A DNA stretch of 64,000 bases from Paroedura picta (taxonomy: Eukaryota > Chordata > Lepidosauria > Squamata > Gekkonidae), in NCBI RefSeq assembly GCF_049243985.1, contig NC_135377.1, positions 31,139,255 to 31,203,254 of the forward strand, written 5' to 3'. The notes beneath the pieces were generated by a model, which made no database searches, was not told the origin of the DNA, and saw nothing but the letters and a program-made list of their open reading frames with translations. Positions 1-10,299 of this stretch are shown here, piece after piece. A program made the position numbers and the translations under genes. Within the stretch, counting starts at the first letter, position 1. Each line of letters opens with the position of its first letter.

Positions 1-1239
1 TAATTGTATCTTTTGGCTCGCGTTTCAATCAAGAACACAAAACTGGGAACCATTTTTAATGCAATTCTTACACAGTATTAATGGAGAAGTTCTAGCTATG
101 AAGTATAACCTGATACAGATAATTTTCACTCTCTTGGGAAGCTATGGACATGGTTCTGAGTCCTCTTTAGTCTGTGGACCTGAGTCATTGTTTTAAAGTT
201 ATTCTAAGAGGGATACACAGGCAACTATTCAGTATCTGAAACTACAGTCGTAGAACATTGTCTGAAACTGAAATAAGTCAGCCTAATCATGCACCCTTTT
301 TTACATACTACAGCTACTGTCCCATGCACAAATACTTGTGACTATCCTTCACTGACATCAGTGAAAATGTATAGGATTGGATGTCACAAATCTCACTGAA
401 TTTAATTGGCTTAAAATTCAGGAATTTGGAAAATGAGCACACATAAGTAGTGCTTTAAGGCAGATCTAATTTTACCAAAACTTCAAATATATCACTATCA
501 CTAGGGGAACAATAACATGAGGCATAAAAAGGTAATTCCCAAATGGCTGAAATCCACCAAATGTAAGCAACTCAGACTAAATAGCTGCAGCTGCATTCTT
601 ACAGGAATCTCAGTGACATGGTTGTATTTACGTACAAAAGAAAATATCTGATTAGGAAATTATTCTCTGATATATTAGTCAATGTATTCTCTGAAATGAC
701 AAAACTAGCATTTAATGGCTGGAAGTTAGAAATATTCACCCTGAGAAATAATACAGTTTGTGACAGGCAGGCCTTGTTCAGTCCTTCTGTAAGAGCAGCC
801 ATTTTGAGTGGGTGGAATGTTGAGGGCAGCGGGTGAAAAAAGAGCTGTTGAAAACAACAGGAGTGAGTAGTAGAGGAGGCGAAAACTTAGGAGCTGAGAA
901 GAAAAAAAGTTTCCTGGCAGAGCAGAATTGGGCAAAAGGGCTGCTTAGAGCAGGATAAGAGTAGTCAAATGTAACCAAAGGATCTCAGTTATAGGAACAG
1001 GACCTCAGTTGAAAAGTTCAATAAAAGGGAAATGTTATTAGCTATACTTTACTTTCCCCAGTGTTTTGTTCATATCATAAATAAAAGTTTTCTTGTTTTG
1101 ATTAACCTTCTGGGCTTCATGTCTAAGGGAAAGAAAGCCACCTACCCACAATTTAATATTTCAATCTAAATACCTATATTATAGGATATGAATACATAAT
1201 GGCAGTGACAGTTTGGAACAGTGTTTGAGCCCCAACCCC
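1..1239. other. Unclassified AT-rich DNA, no gene seen
   Basis: Only short overlapping open frames on both strands, none with a recognisable domain, good splice context or compositional bias. No repeat family is recognised here. It is most likely intergenic or intronic sequence. Confidence 0.6.
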
Positions 1240-1506
1240 AACAATTCAGAACATCATGGGGAACCTTGTCAAAAGCCTTACTGAAAGTTATGTAACCAAC
1301 ATCCACTGAGTTTCCATGATCTAATAAGCCCTTCACTCGGTCAAGGAAGGAAACCAGGTTGGCCTGGCAGGACCTGTTGGAGCCAAATCCATGCTGACTT
1401 CCCCAGATCAACAAACTGTTCTCCAGATGATTGCAGATCACTCCCTTTAAAATCTGTTCCATTATCTTACCTGCAATTGCAGTCAGACTCACTTGGGTCT
1501 CCATAG
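1240..1506 (-). mobile_element. CR1-like LINE, reverse transcriptase fragment
   Basis: The minus strand is open for about 88 residues that follow the N-terminal part of a CR1-clade reverse transcriptase: a VSLTAIAGKIMEQIL start block, then SQHGF, then SFLDRVKGLLDHG and the core FSKAFDKVPHD. In CR1 this corresponds to the 'PVSLTSVPGKVME ... QHGF ... DFSKAFDTV' region, with the usual aspartate of DFSKAFD already altered (TFSKAFD). Downstream RT blocks, including FADD, are absent, so this is a short dead fragment of a LINE. The family is clear at clade level only; a related Rex/CR1 subfamily is possible. Confidence 0.8.
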
Positions 1507-2530
1507 AGAAGGAAGAGCAATATATGGAACTTAGAAGGGAGGAATGAAGGAGGAAAGGGATGAGGAAGGGGAGAGGGGAGACCCAAGTGGATTTTAAGCC
1601 ACCATGGTCTTAATCATAGGCATGGTGGAAGAATGTCATTTGGCAGGAACTGCAGAACTTTGACAGAATCTTATATCCACCGGATACAAGTTAATTCGAG
1701 TCACTCCTCTTTAAATTTGATGTTTATTTCCCTTTAGCTTAAAGTCACACTTTACAATGTCTACTGTCCTGTAAACCAAATCAGAGTCCAGATATTCCAA
1801 CTGCTGTCCTGAATACACTAAATTCAATAGGATTATAAAGTATATTATATTTAAAATCTTTTTGATTACAGGAATGGGTGAAATGGCATTGATGACATAG
1901 CTGCAAGATGGACCGCCAAATCCATAGTCCTGTGAATCTTTGTCCCATCTAAAAAGCATTGCTTAAGCCATTAAAATAAGTGCTGACATCTCTACTTGCT
2001 AGCATTCTAAACTTTCATAAAATATTTTTTTTCCCTTTTGGCTACATTGTTTTCACTTCCATATTTCTTGCACATACATCTTAACCCAGAATTCTAATTT
2101 TTCCCAGTCTCTTTCAATAAGATGGCTAAACTTCTTAGTATTTTTCATCAACATATGATCTGATCAGTAAATGCCTTTTTCAAAATCACATATCCCGCAT
2201 GCTCCAAATCTTGGGGCCTTTCCGCACAACTTAAATGTAGCTGAAGTCTTACTTTTTGTAAATGCTATTAATTAAATGTTCCACATGACATCATAAACAA
2301 ACCACCAAACTCCCTCCAAACTCCAGCAACAATCAGAATTTTATAGCGCTTAGGGGGAAATCCAGAAATGTGTATTCCCCCCGAAAAAAACGCTATACTT
2401 CTGAGCACAAGCTGCAACACATCAGCAAAACACATGTACATTCTCAAAATAGCAGTAGAAAGAATGTCCCTTCCTCGCTTTCGCCCCCAAGCTTCCGGAG
2501 ATGTGATCATCGTTTCCCCCCCCCTTAAAC
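1507..2530. other. Unclassified DNA
   Basis: No gene is seen. The stretch from about 2212 to 2526 is richer in CpG and C-runs than its surroundings and starts with a 'cctttccgcac' motif that may be the edge of an old DNA transposon, but I could not find a matching end. Confidence 0.4.
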
Positions 2531-2722
2531 CAGCAGACATGCAGTCTGAAAGCTTTGCCCATGAGGCTGGGAGTTCAATCCCAGCAGCCGACTCAAGGTT
2601 GACTCAGCCTTCCACCCTTAAGAGGTCGGTAAAATGAGTACCCAGCTTGCTGGGGGGTAAACGGTAAAGACTGGGGAAGGCACTGGCAAACCACCCTCTA
2701 TTGAGTCTGCCATGAAAACGCT
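2531..2722 (+). mobile_element. Sauria-type SINE, truncated at both ends
   Basis: Matches the copies at 6918, 21303 and 41261 over the B-box part of the tRNA head (gggagttcaatccca), the central block (gaggtcggtaaaatgagtac, ccagcttgctggggggtaa) and the 'ggcactggcaaaccacc' segment. The first ~28 bases with the A box and the Bov-B-like 3' tail with the ACCTTT repeats are missing. It is non-coding, and the chance frame across it is not a gene. Confidence 0.88.
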
Positions 2723-2949
2723 ATTAAACTTTTTACTTACTTAGTCTGAGGGCCAGATAAAATAACTGGATGCTTCTTAATTCTCAATAACATGCCCTGA
2801 TCAAGGGAAATGTTAACCATTTCTTATCTTTCATTTCCTGTTCTACCAGCACGTCTCTCTCTGTGTATATCAGATAGACTGAGAAGTCTACACTTCTGGA
2901 TCACTGGAGCCCAAGCTCAACTCTATGATGTGATATCTGAATCTGATGT

Positions 2950-3030
2950 CTGTCTAGAAATCAGTCCCACTGGAGAAAATGGCTGCTTGGGAGGGGGACT
3001 CTGGGGGCATTGCACTCTTTTGAGAAGTCA
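2950..3030 (+). mobile_element. MITE family A, internal fragment
   Basis: Contains 'ctggagaaaatggctgcttg' followed by a G-rich block and 'ggcattgcac', the central signature shared by the copies at 13.9, 15.2, 48.1 and 54.7 kb. Neither terminal TAGGGTTGCCA-type end is present. The flanks on both sides are unrecognised. Confidence 0.6.
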
Positions 3031-3299
3031 CTCTCGTCCACTGAGAATGACCTCTTCCGGAGGAGGGCAGAGGAATCTAGGAAACTGACAAGGGAGTGGG
3101 GAAAGACCTCTTTCTCTAACAGTGATAAGGAAGTGAAGCGGGGGGGGGGGGCTGGCACGCATACCCATTCACCCAGAGTCTGACGGATGGCAAATAAAGT
3201 CAGACAACTTTTGAGCAGCCTGTCTGATGGTGGTGGAGCACATGATGGGATTTTATTTTTGAGAGGATACTAACCACAATGAGCCATTTTTGGGAGTAG

Positions 3300-3591
3300 C
3301 AATATAGAAATTGAAACTGCTGCAGAGAAAAGGACGTGCAGTAATGGGTTTAAACTACAAGTATAACGATATAGGCTAGATATCAAGAAAAAAATTTTCA
3401 CAGTCAGAGTAGTTCAGCAGTGGAATTGGCTGCCTAAGGAGGTGGTGAGCTCCCCCTCACTGGCAGTCTTCAAGCAAAGGTTGGATACACACTTTTCTTG
3501 GATGCTTTAGAATGCTTAGGGCATTGAGCAGGGGGTTGGACTAGATGGCCTATATGGCCCCTTCCAACTCTATGATTCTATGATTCTATGA
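3300..3591 (+). mobile_element. CR1 LINE 3' end
   Basis: The block shows the conserved end of the CR1 ORF2 and its 3' UTR: 'agtggaattggctgcctaag', 'gaggtggtgagctcc', 'tcttcaagcaaaggttggat', 'gttggactagatggcc' and 'ccttccaactctatgattc', ending in two ATTCTATG direct repeats, the hallmark 3' terminus of CR1. The 5' part decays around 3300. It is a typical 5'-truncated copy. Confidence 0.9.
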
Positions 3592-6566
3592 AACCGGTGA
3601 AAGCAATGAGTAAGTGAGGCTTATTCGGCTGAAGTCCCTCCACAGAAGTGCTTAACAGTAAAACAAATCTCACTTCTGCAATTGTCTTTAGAGTTTCCGA
3701 GCACAATACAGCCCCCTGTTCAACACTGCCCGTAATTTTGGCCAGAAATTGCACCCATTGGGGGGGGATTTGTTTTTTTTTAACTTGAAGAGCATGTAAA
3801 CTATTAAGCACCAGCTCCTACGCCAGCAGAAAAAGTCTTTGAGACACTGAATGAACAAATATTTGTTGCTACTAGTGTTTTCTGGTTTTTAAAAAACATT
3901 TTTTAAATGGAAAGGAGCTTTTCGGGAGCACGAACACAACAGTTCATTGGCTGTTCTGTTTGATTGACAGCCAGGTGCGGGAAGAAGCGCAGAAAAATAT
4001 CACCTCCTTTGTTGCAATTCGATGTAGAGTCAATCCATTACCAAAATGTGTCCTCCATGGGGAAAGTAGCATGTCAGTTTGCACCACTTTACAGCATCCC
4101 CCATGCATTCTTTGTAAACAACAGAGCATGCTGCTCCCCCGCAATACTTTGGCAGCAGCCTGGTGTACCCACTGCCATGCATAATCTGTCATGGAGGCAT
4201 ATCTGAGACCCAAAAAATATCAGGCGTATTTGGGAATAGATACTACACATCTTGTAATGTTCCACAAGCTCTTTTTATTCCTAGAGAGCTTCTGTGACTG
4301 CTCTGTAAATCAGCAAATACCTCAATAAACCTGTTTTTTTTTATAACAAAACAAAAAAAAACAGGTTTAAGTACTCCTGAGTGCCTGAACAATAGTTGTG
4401 TGGTATCTAAAATGTATATTTAATAGCAAATCCCCCTTGTTACCATTTTAAAGAGTTATAGATTTGCTGTAGTCAGGCAAATACACTCCTGGCAGAGACA
4501 TTTTAGTATATTTGTTAATATTTTGCCAGTAAAAAAATAAACAGGAAAAATAGTTTGGGCCAAATGTTCCTTAGAAATAATAAAGGTATCCTTTGTGGAT
4601 ATTGACAGCACTAATAGCAACTATCCAGCAAAACCTGGATCAGATATATGTTTCTCATATATTTTATTATCCATGCAGCACTGTTATTCCAAGGCTTGCA
4701 TAGTAATAGTTATACAAAAGTAAAGCAACACTTTATCAAATTTTACTGCATTCTGCCATATCATGCTGGGAGTTCCACATTATTTTCTCCACCAGTTTAT
4801 AAACATTAATGTATAATAGTAGACCATATGGTTGTTTTGATCCAACATATTATCCTGATTGTAATACTGCACTGGAGTCAGTAACAATTAGACCGTAGAC
4901 TTGCTATAGAAACCATAGCATAAAAGCATGAGAAAGTTCCTTCTTCCAGCTTGAGCCCTTCTGTAAGGGGGGGGGGGGTTGTGTCGGGAAACTGAACTAA
5001 CTATGCTAAACACACATTCCTCTGATGCCCCCTGTAGGATATTTTAAATGCTTTAGAATCATGTACATTATGGATCTTGCATATTCCAACAATCCTAACA
5101 AAGATTCACTCACCACACTCAGATCCATTTCAAACACTGTGTGAAAACAAATCATCTTACTTTATCCCCGGGGGGTGGGGGTGGGACCCAGGATAACCAG
5201 TGGTTCTTTAAAGGAATATTTAAGGGTCAAACTATGCGCTACATCCTCTGAAAGCAGGTTTCCTCGTGGCATTCTTCTGTCTATTGCCATCAACTACAGT
5301 TTTGCCTACCAGCAGAAACCAGCACAAGAACAGAGAAATGTCTAATTCGTTTATTTGTTTATGCATGCATGCATACATACAGACTCCGCCCCTCCTGGCA
5401 TACCGGGAATTTTGTAGAGAGAAACAGTATGGGGGGAGGGGGGGAATTTTGTACATATTGTAAATGACAATGGTAAGTGGGGATGTAGGAGAGGAGGCTA
5501 TTTTGACAGCCACCCAGTTTCTCCTAACATATAATTTAGCTTAAAAGTTTAAAATAAAATAGAAAAATCCACTCATGAGAGAAAAGTTTAGAAGATGTGT
5601 GATGATTTATTTGTGATATGGACAAAGATGCCATTATTAACCATTCTAATGCTGACTTGATTGTCATAATGTTATCAGTGCTAAATAGGATTTTTTCCAA
5701 TTTACTTTCTTCTGCTTTGCTAAGGGAAATAGAGGAGGGGTTTGGAGGGCATTAACCAGAGGTTATGGTCTGTTACAACAGTATGCTTAACTATTTATGA
5801 GACAGCAAGATGACCAATGGGACATCGCTTGCCCAGCCGAGAACATTACAGTCAATTTAACACCATGATAAACACTATCCACAGGTGACCTTTCAGAATC
5901 ATTGCCAGGTTGGATTTATAGGTATCATGGGTTCTTCTTCTCAAGTAAAAAAGAAAAATCAAAGACATCACTCTCCTTAAAAAGGGCTCTTCAACTAGAC
6001 ACGTCTAAGGGTCTAGAGATCATCTTAACTAAAATTCTTATCTTAAAAGTGAACAAATGGACTCTCACACATTTAATCTACCTTCTATCTCATATACCCA
6101 TTTTATCTATATTTATATCTACCTTATGAGTACTTTGATTCTACTTTATCAACTGAAATATGATTGTTTAGTAGAGGAGAGTAATAGTGCAGTTCCTGAA
6201 AACTGGCATGTTCTGTTCTGTTTTTGGTGTGTGGGGGGGACTCTTGTCCTGAAATGATGAAAATCAGAATAACATTATATATAATACCAGCATTTAAAAA
6301 GAAAAAAACACTGCTTTAAACTTTATTTGGAATAAATAATTTGCTGTGTCATTTCTTTGCACACATACAATTTATACTCCAAGCACTCAAAAGAGCTCTG
6401 CTTGTGAAATGGAAGATTTTTGCCTCCTATCCCACTGTAGTTCATGCCCCCCTCATAAGTTTTCTGCAGTTAGGAGTCTTCCAGGAATTACACTTGGTGC
6501 AAACTGGGGGTCTGCAGGGAGTAAGGTGAACTGGAGAAAATCATTACCTTTCTCTACCCTTCTTCA
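3592..6566. other. Unclassified AT-rich DNA
   Basis: No gene or clear repeat family. It holds a perfect 16-nt-arm hairpin at 4327-4368, a poly(G) run at 4967-4978, a G-rich tract at 5168-5187 and a small ATGC/TACA-rich simple repeat near 5362-5382. Open frames around 3944-4213 on both strands carry no recognisable domain. Confidence 0.5.
4327..4368. repeat. Perfect AT-rich hairpin
   Basis: Left arm aaacctg plus nine T at 4327-4342 is exactly complementary to the right arm at 4353-4368 (nine A then caggttt), with a 10-nt loop. No target duplication is obvious. It may be a minimal inverted-repeat element or an inverted duplication of a poly(A)-bearing fragment. Confidence 0.8.
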
Positions 6567-6812
6567 GAGAGTCAGCTTGGTGTAGTGGTTAAGAGCAGTG
6601 ACTTCGTCTACCAAACCGAGTTTAAAACATTCAGCCAGCTGGGTGACCTTAATAGAGCTGTTCTCACAGAGGTGTCCTGGCAGAGCTGTCTCAGCCGAAC
6701 TTACCTCACAGGGTGCCTGTTGTGGGAAGTGGAATGGAAGGCAATTGTAAGCTGCTTTGAGACTCCTTACAGTAGTGAAAAACAAGGTATAGAAACCACC
6801 TCTTTTTCTTCT
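6567..6812 (+). mobile_element. MIR/CORE-like tRNA-derived SINE (diverged)
   Basis: Head 'cagcttggtgtagtggttaa' carries a tRNA A-box-like sequence. The middle 'cagctgggtgacctt' and 'ttacctcacagggtgcctgt' and the tail 'tgagactccttac' match the better copies at 22.4, 54.1 and 62.4 kb. The A-box/B-box head followed by the 'gggtgacctt ... cctcacaggg' core resembles the CORE-SINE/MIR group. It ends in a T/C-rich tail. There is an internal deletion relative to the 54.1-kb copy. Confidence 0.85.
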
Positions 6813-6849
6813 ACCAGGCAAAATACTCTGCCACAAGTTGAAAGTACGG

Positions 6850-6857
6850 TGTGTGTG

Positions 6858-6915
<58 letters not shown>
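6850..6915. repeat. (TA)n microsatellite, left part
   Basis: A short (GT)n run followed by about 25 TA units. It continues as a second TA tract after the SINE at 6918-7203, so the SINE has split one microsatellite. Confidence 0.95.
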
Positions 6916-6917
<2 letters not shown>

Positions 6918-6918
<1 letters not shown>

Positions 6919-7203
6919 AGCCTCTTGTGGCGCAGAGTGGTAAGGCAGCTGCCTGAAAGCTTTGCTCATGAGGTTGGGAGTTCGATCCCAGCAGCCGGCT
7001 CAAGGTTGACTCAGCCTTCCATCCTTCCGAGGTCGGTAAAATGAGTACCCAGCTTGCTGGGGGGTAAACGGTCATGACTGGGGAAGGCACTGGCAAACCA
7101 CCCCGTATTGAGTCTGCCAAGAAAACGCTGGAGGGCGTCACCCCAAGGGTCAGACATGACTCGGTGCTTGCACAGGGGATACCTTTACCTTTACCTTTAC
7201 CTC
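6918..7203 (+). mobile_element. Sauria-type SINE, near full length
   Basis: Starts with gagcctcttgtggcgcag, has an A-box-like head and a canonical B box (gttcgatcc at 6980-6988), the central 'gaggtcggtaaaatgagtac' block and the Bov-B-like tail 'caccccaagggtcagacatg', and ends in three ACCTTT-type units. Sauria SINEs are known to borrow a Bov-B LINE 3' end for retrotransposition; the tail here fits that. Both flanks are TA repeat, so the target duplication cannot be delimited. The intact length and low divergence suggest a relatively young copy. Confidence 0.92.
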
Positions 7204-7218
7204 TATATATATATATAT
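7204..7218. repeat. (TA)n microsatellite, right part
   Basis: Short TA tract immediately after the SINE tail, the continuation of the tract at 6850-6915. Confidence 0.9.
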
Positions 7219-7970
7219 GTACAGTTTGCCAGGTACCCCCAGATGTCCCTCCAAAAGTGGGACAATCTGGTCACCGTACCTTTGCCTCCTGTGTTGGTCT
7301 CACGTTTCAACTCTCTGCTGGAAGGAAGCACAGACTGACAGCCAGGGAGGCAGAGAGATTCAGTATTTAAAAAACAGAATGGTAAGGGAAAGACAGAATG
7401 CAATGAATGTCTTAACTTAGTCCAATGAGTCAAGGCTTCCTTCAGGCTGTCCAAGGGCATCAGCAAAAGGATCAAGACACAGGTTGCATCCATAACCCAG
7501 GCCTCCTAGCTTCAAGTTAATATAGGCTGTCAGCAGCTTCTCAGTCCTCACTCTGTGATGACTCACAATCTTCTGCAGGCAGCAACTGTCTTGTTAATAA
7601 GGTGTGGTGTCTCTTCCAGCACATAGCTGACATTTCTTAATTGGCTCAGGTGAGCCAGGTAGGCTGGCAAGGCAGGGAGCTGCAGCTGGAGGTTGGGCAG
7701 AGGAATGAGGAATTCTTGCAATAACTTTGGAATCAAAGCTCTGGTTTGTCTGGAGCTCCATTCCCTCCTGCTGGTCAGAGCTCTTGCTGCCTGTTGAACA
7801 ACTAGCTGGGCTAAGCTCTCACCCAACTGAGGCTCTGGGGAAGCTGGGAGCTCCTGGCAAGGCTTTTCATCTGAGGAATCCTCTGTAACCAGGACCTGGA
7901 CTCACACTTTCTCCCCATAGCCCTGCAGCTGGGCATTAGACTACTCTTTGCTTTCCCCTACCCTCCATCT
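7219..7970. other. Unclassified block, possibly an old retroelement end
   Basis: GC-richer and more complex than its surroundings, without a usable reading frame. Phrases such as 'gtaaccaggacctggactc' and the general composition recall terminal regions of old LTR-type elements in reptiles, but no paired repeats, primer site or coding part can be seen. It is treated as unclassified; if it is an LTR fossil it is broken and solitary. Confidence 0.25.
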
Positions 7971-7974
7971 CCTC

Positions 7975-8600
7975 AGAGGGGTTGGGAGGATCCAGCAGCC
8001 CTCCCCACCCAGTCTGGTCCTTGGGAGATATGAAGGGAAGGAAGGAGGTAGCCCCTCACAACCTTCCCTGCCTGGCCTTTAAGAGATGTGGGAGGAACAG
8101 AAAGGAGGCAGCTCTTCCATGGACTTCCCCACCCAACCTGGCCCAGCCTTTGGAAGATGTGGGGATGGGTGGGAAGAAGGCAGCCTGTGGCCTTTCCCAA
8201 GAAGCCATGACTTTCCCCACCAAGTTTGGGCTTTGGGAGATGTGGGAGGGGGGCAGGAAGCAGGCTGCCCTCATGGTGTTTCCTGCCTGGATAAGCCTTT
8301 GGGACATGTGGGGTAGGTGGGAAGGAGGCAACTCCCCCACAGCCTTCCATGCCTGGCCTGCCCCTTGGGAGATGGGGATGGGTAGGAATGAAGCAGCCCA
8401 TCCCCTATAGTCTTCCCTGAACAGCCTGACCTTTTGGAGAGGTGGGTGTGGGTAGGAAAGTAGCAGTTCCCCCATGACCTTCCATACCCAGCCTGGCCTT
8501 TGGGAGATGTGCAGGAAGTGTTGGGAAGGAGGCAGCCCCCCACCCCTGCAGCCTTACTTGCCTGGCCCAACCCTTAGAAAATGTGATGGGGACAGTGGTG
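7975..8600. repeat. Degenerate minisatellite, ~9 units of about 65-70 bp
   Basis: The unit core 'tttgggagatgtggg' recurs near 8023, 8083, 8152, 8236, 8300, 8367, 8436, 8501 and 8576, followed each time by 'gggaaggaggcagc', then C-rich 'ccttcc.tgcc.agcctgg'. Most spacings are 60-75 bp, one is 84. Strand asymmetry (G-rich then C-rich) leaves long frames open on both strands, up to 142 codons, which are compositional and not genes. Confidence 0.9.
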
Positions 8601-8689
8601 ACCAATGTAGACACTGTTGTATGGGGATGAGGGTAGGCGTGCCAGTTTCCCTCAGCTGTTTTCTCCAGGAGAACTGACACCTATCTTAC

Positions 8690-8775
8690 CTCCTCCCTCC
8701 CCTGCTTTTTCTCTCTCTTTCTTTCTGTCTCTTTCTTTTTCTTTCATCCTATCTTTCTCTCTTTCATCTTCATGA
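8690..8775. repeat. Pyrimidine-rich (CT/CTTT) tract
   Basis: Nearly pure C/T sequence with irregular TTTC and TCTC units. It could be the expanded tail of the minus-strand SINE fragment that follows it. Confidence 0.8.
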
Positions 8776-8794
8776 AGGTTCGAGACCTACACCT

Positions 8795-8902
8795 GGAAGC
8801 TGGCAAGCCAGCTGGCTGCATGTGGAGGAGGAGTCAGGAATCAAACCCAGTTTTTGGTATTAGAGTCTGCTACTCTTTAACTAATTCACCACACTGGATC
8901 TC
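8795..8902 (-). mobile_element. MIR/CORE-like SINE, 5' head fragment
   Basis: Reads 'agctggctgcatgtggagga', then 'aatcaaacccag' (B box complement) and ends 'ccacactggatc' (A-box side complement). This is the head and first part of the core in minus orientation; the 3' half is missing, the pyrimidine tract lying in its place. Confidence 0.75.
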
Positions 8903-9640
8903 AAGATTGAGTGGGGAGGAAGGCCAAAATACATGAAAGTCACAGTGCAGGTGTATGAGCTAGCGTCTGTTGCATTCCTGGGTGCAATGTGCTTTGCCTC
9001 TAGTCAGTTATAGTTGCCCTGCTCTCTGTCTTCATCTGACCAAACTATGGCAATTTATCAAGCAGTTTCATATATCATATATACCACCAATTCCAAAATA
9101 AGCTTGATGGCATCAAATAATCATGAGACTTTGTACAATAAGTATGTTGTTCTTTACTGTTCAGAGACAGTAAGTAGGAGCCCTTATTGTGTCAAACGTA
9201 ACCAGTGGAAAATGTAAACTTCCTGCTGGAAGGAAGAACAAGAAAAACCATGTTCTTTGTTACATACAGATATCGAATGAGCGGAATCTCCCCAGCACTA
9301 GAGCTGAAAAGCCAGCTGTTCAGACCCAGCTGCCACAGCTATACCTAGATCCTGTCACCTAGGTTGTCAGCAAAATGCAGATTTATCTTCCATTCACTTT
9401 TCATTTGTATCCACCTGCTGTCAGTGATCATCATTAACTGTTTTTGCTTGTTGACATTTGTTCTTTTAATGATATACATTTCCCATGTCTTTCCATCCAT
9501 GTAAACTATCCTTTAATTCAGGCTCTTTGGAAGTTTCTCACCCATTATTCTTAGGGACAGGCATTTTGAAAATAATCAAAATATGATCTAAATATAAGGG
9601 TCATTCACATCTGAAGAGTAACTAATCTAAATGAGATCTG

Positions 9641-9715
9641 AGTCCACTACTAGCATCTTTAAAACCAACAAAGATTTATTCAAGAAATGAGATTTCATGT
9701 GCTACCCACTTGAAT
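9641..9715 (-). mobile_element. Fragment of the 'agaccaacaaag' dispersed element
   Basis: Reads 'gagtccactactagcatctt', 'aaaaccaacaaagatttatt' and 'gtgctacccacttgaat', matching the complete copy at 59091-59203 but lacking its central ribozyme-like hairpin. Same orientation as that copy. Confidence 0.65.
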
Positions 9716-9737
9716 TAATTTAAATGAAAATACCTAC

Positions 9738-9800
9738 AAGAAGAAGAGTTGGTTCCTATATGCCACTTTTCTCGATCCGGAATCTCAGTAGGGAATCAAA
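9738..9800 (-). mobile_element. MIR/CORE-like SINE, 3' end fragment
   Basis: Starts 'aagaagaagagttggttcct' then 'atatgccacttttctcgatc', the complement of the SINE 3' end as in the copies at 22388 and 62366. It breaks off after the 'ggaatctcagtaggg' segment. Confidence 0.8.
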
Positions 9801-10299
9801 GAGTACATATATTATTTTGATTATACATTGTCTACACTTATACTCTGCTTCCAGTTTCTATTTTCTTGCACAATCATTAACTTTTCAGAGACAGAAGGGA
9901 TTAATGTAGGATGAGACTGACCTAGGAGTTTTGGAATTGACACAAACTTTGTCCAACCAGAACATTTAGCCCATGTTTGTGCAATACATGATCATTCTAA
10001 TTTATATTCCTGTGTAGAGTATCCATTGGAATTACACAACCTGAACATTTCTGTTCAGGTGGAGGAGAGACAAAAATGTATAAAAAGCATTTTCGTCATA
10101 CACTAAAGAGAATGTATTCTGAATATTGCCTCTGAACATGTCATAATCTGAAGATCTTTAAAAATGGCCAAGGGTATTAATATAACACTAAGATTATAAA
10201 TCTAAGCTGCTAAATTTCTGAATATGCACTTTCAGCCATTTTATGCCATTTTTGTTGAATCTCGCATTAGAAACTGTTATTGCAATATGGGTTACGTGG

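Larger units (their letters stand above)
8903..10290. other. Mostly unique AT-rich DNA with two small repeat scraps
   Basis: No gene is seen. It contains a Penelope-like scrap at 9641-9715 and a SINE tail at 9738-9800, listed separately. The rest has no recognised family. Confidence 0.5.

Noticed and set aside
3944-4213. Overlapping 74-89-codon frames on both strands
   Set aside because: No domain, overlapping antisense, no splice context; not supported as exons.
6918-7000. tRNA gene
   Set aside because: A/B-box-like head belongs to a Sauria SINE repeated four times in the window; no cloverleaf.
7973-8475. 142- and 139-codon frames on both strands
   Set aside because: Products of the minisatellite; no conserved domain and repeat-driven.
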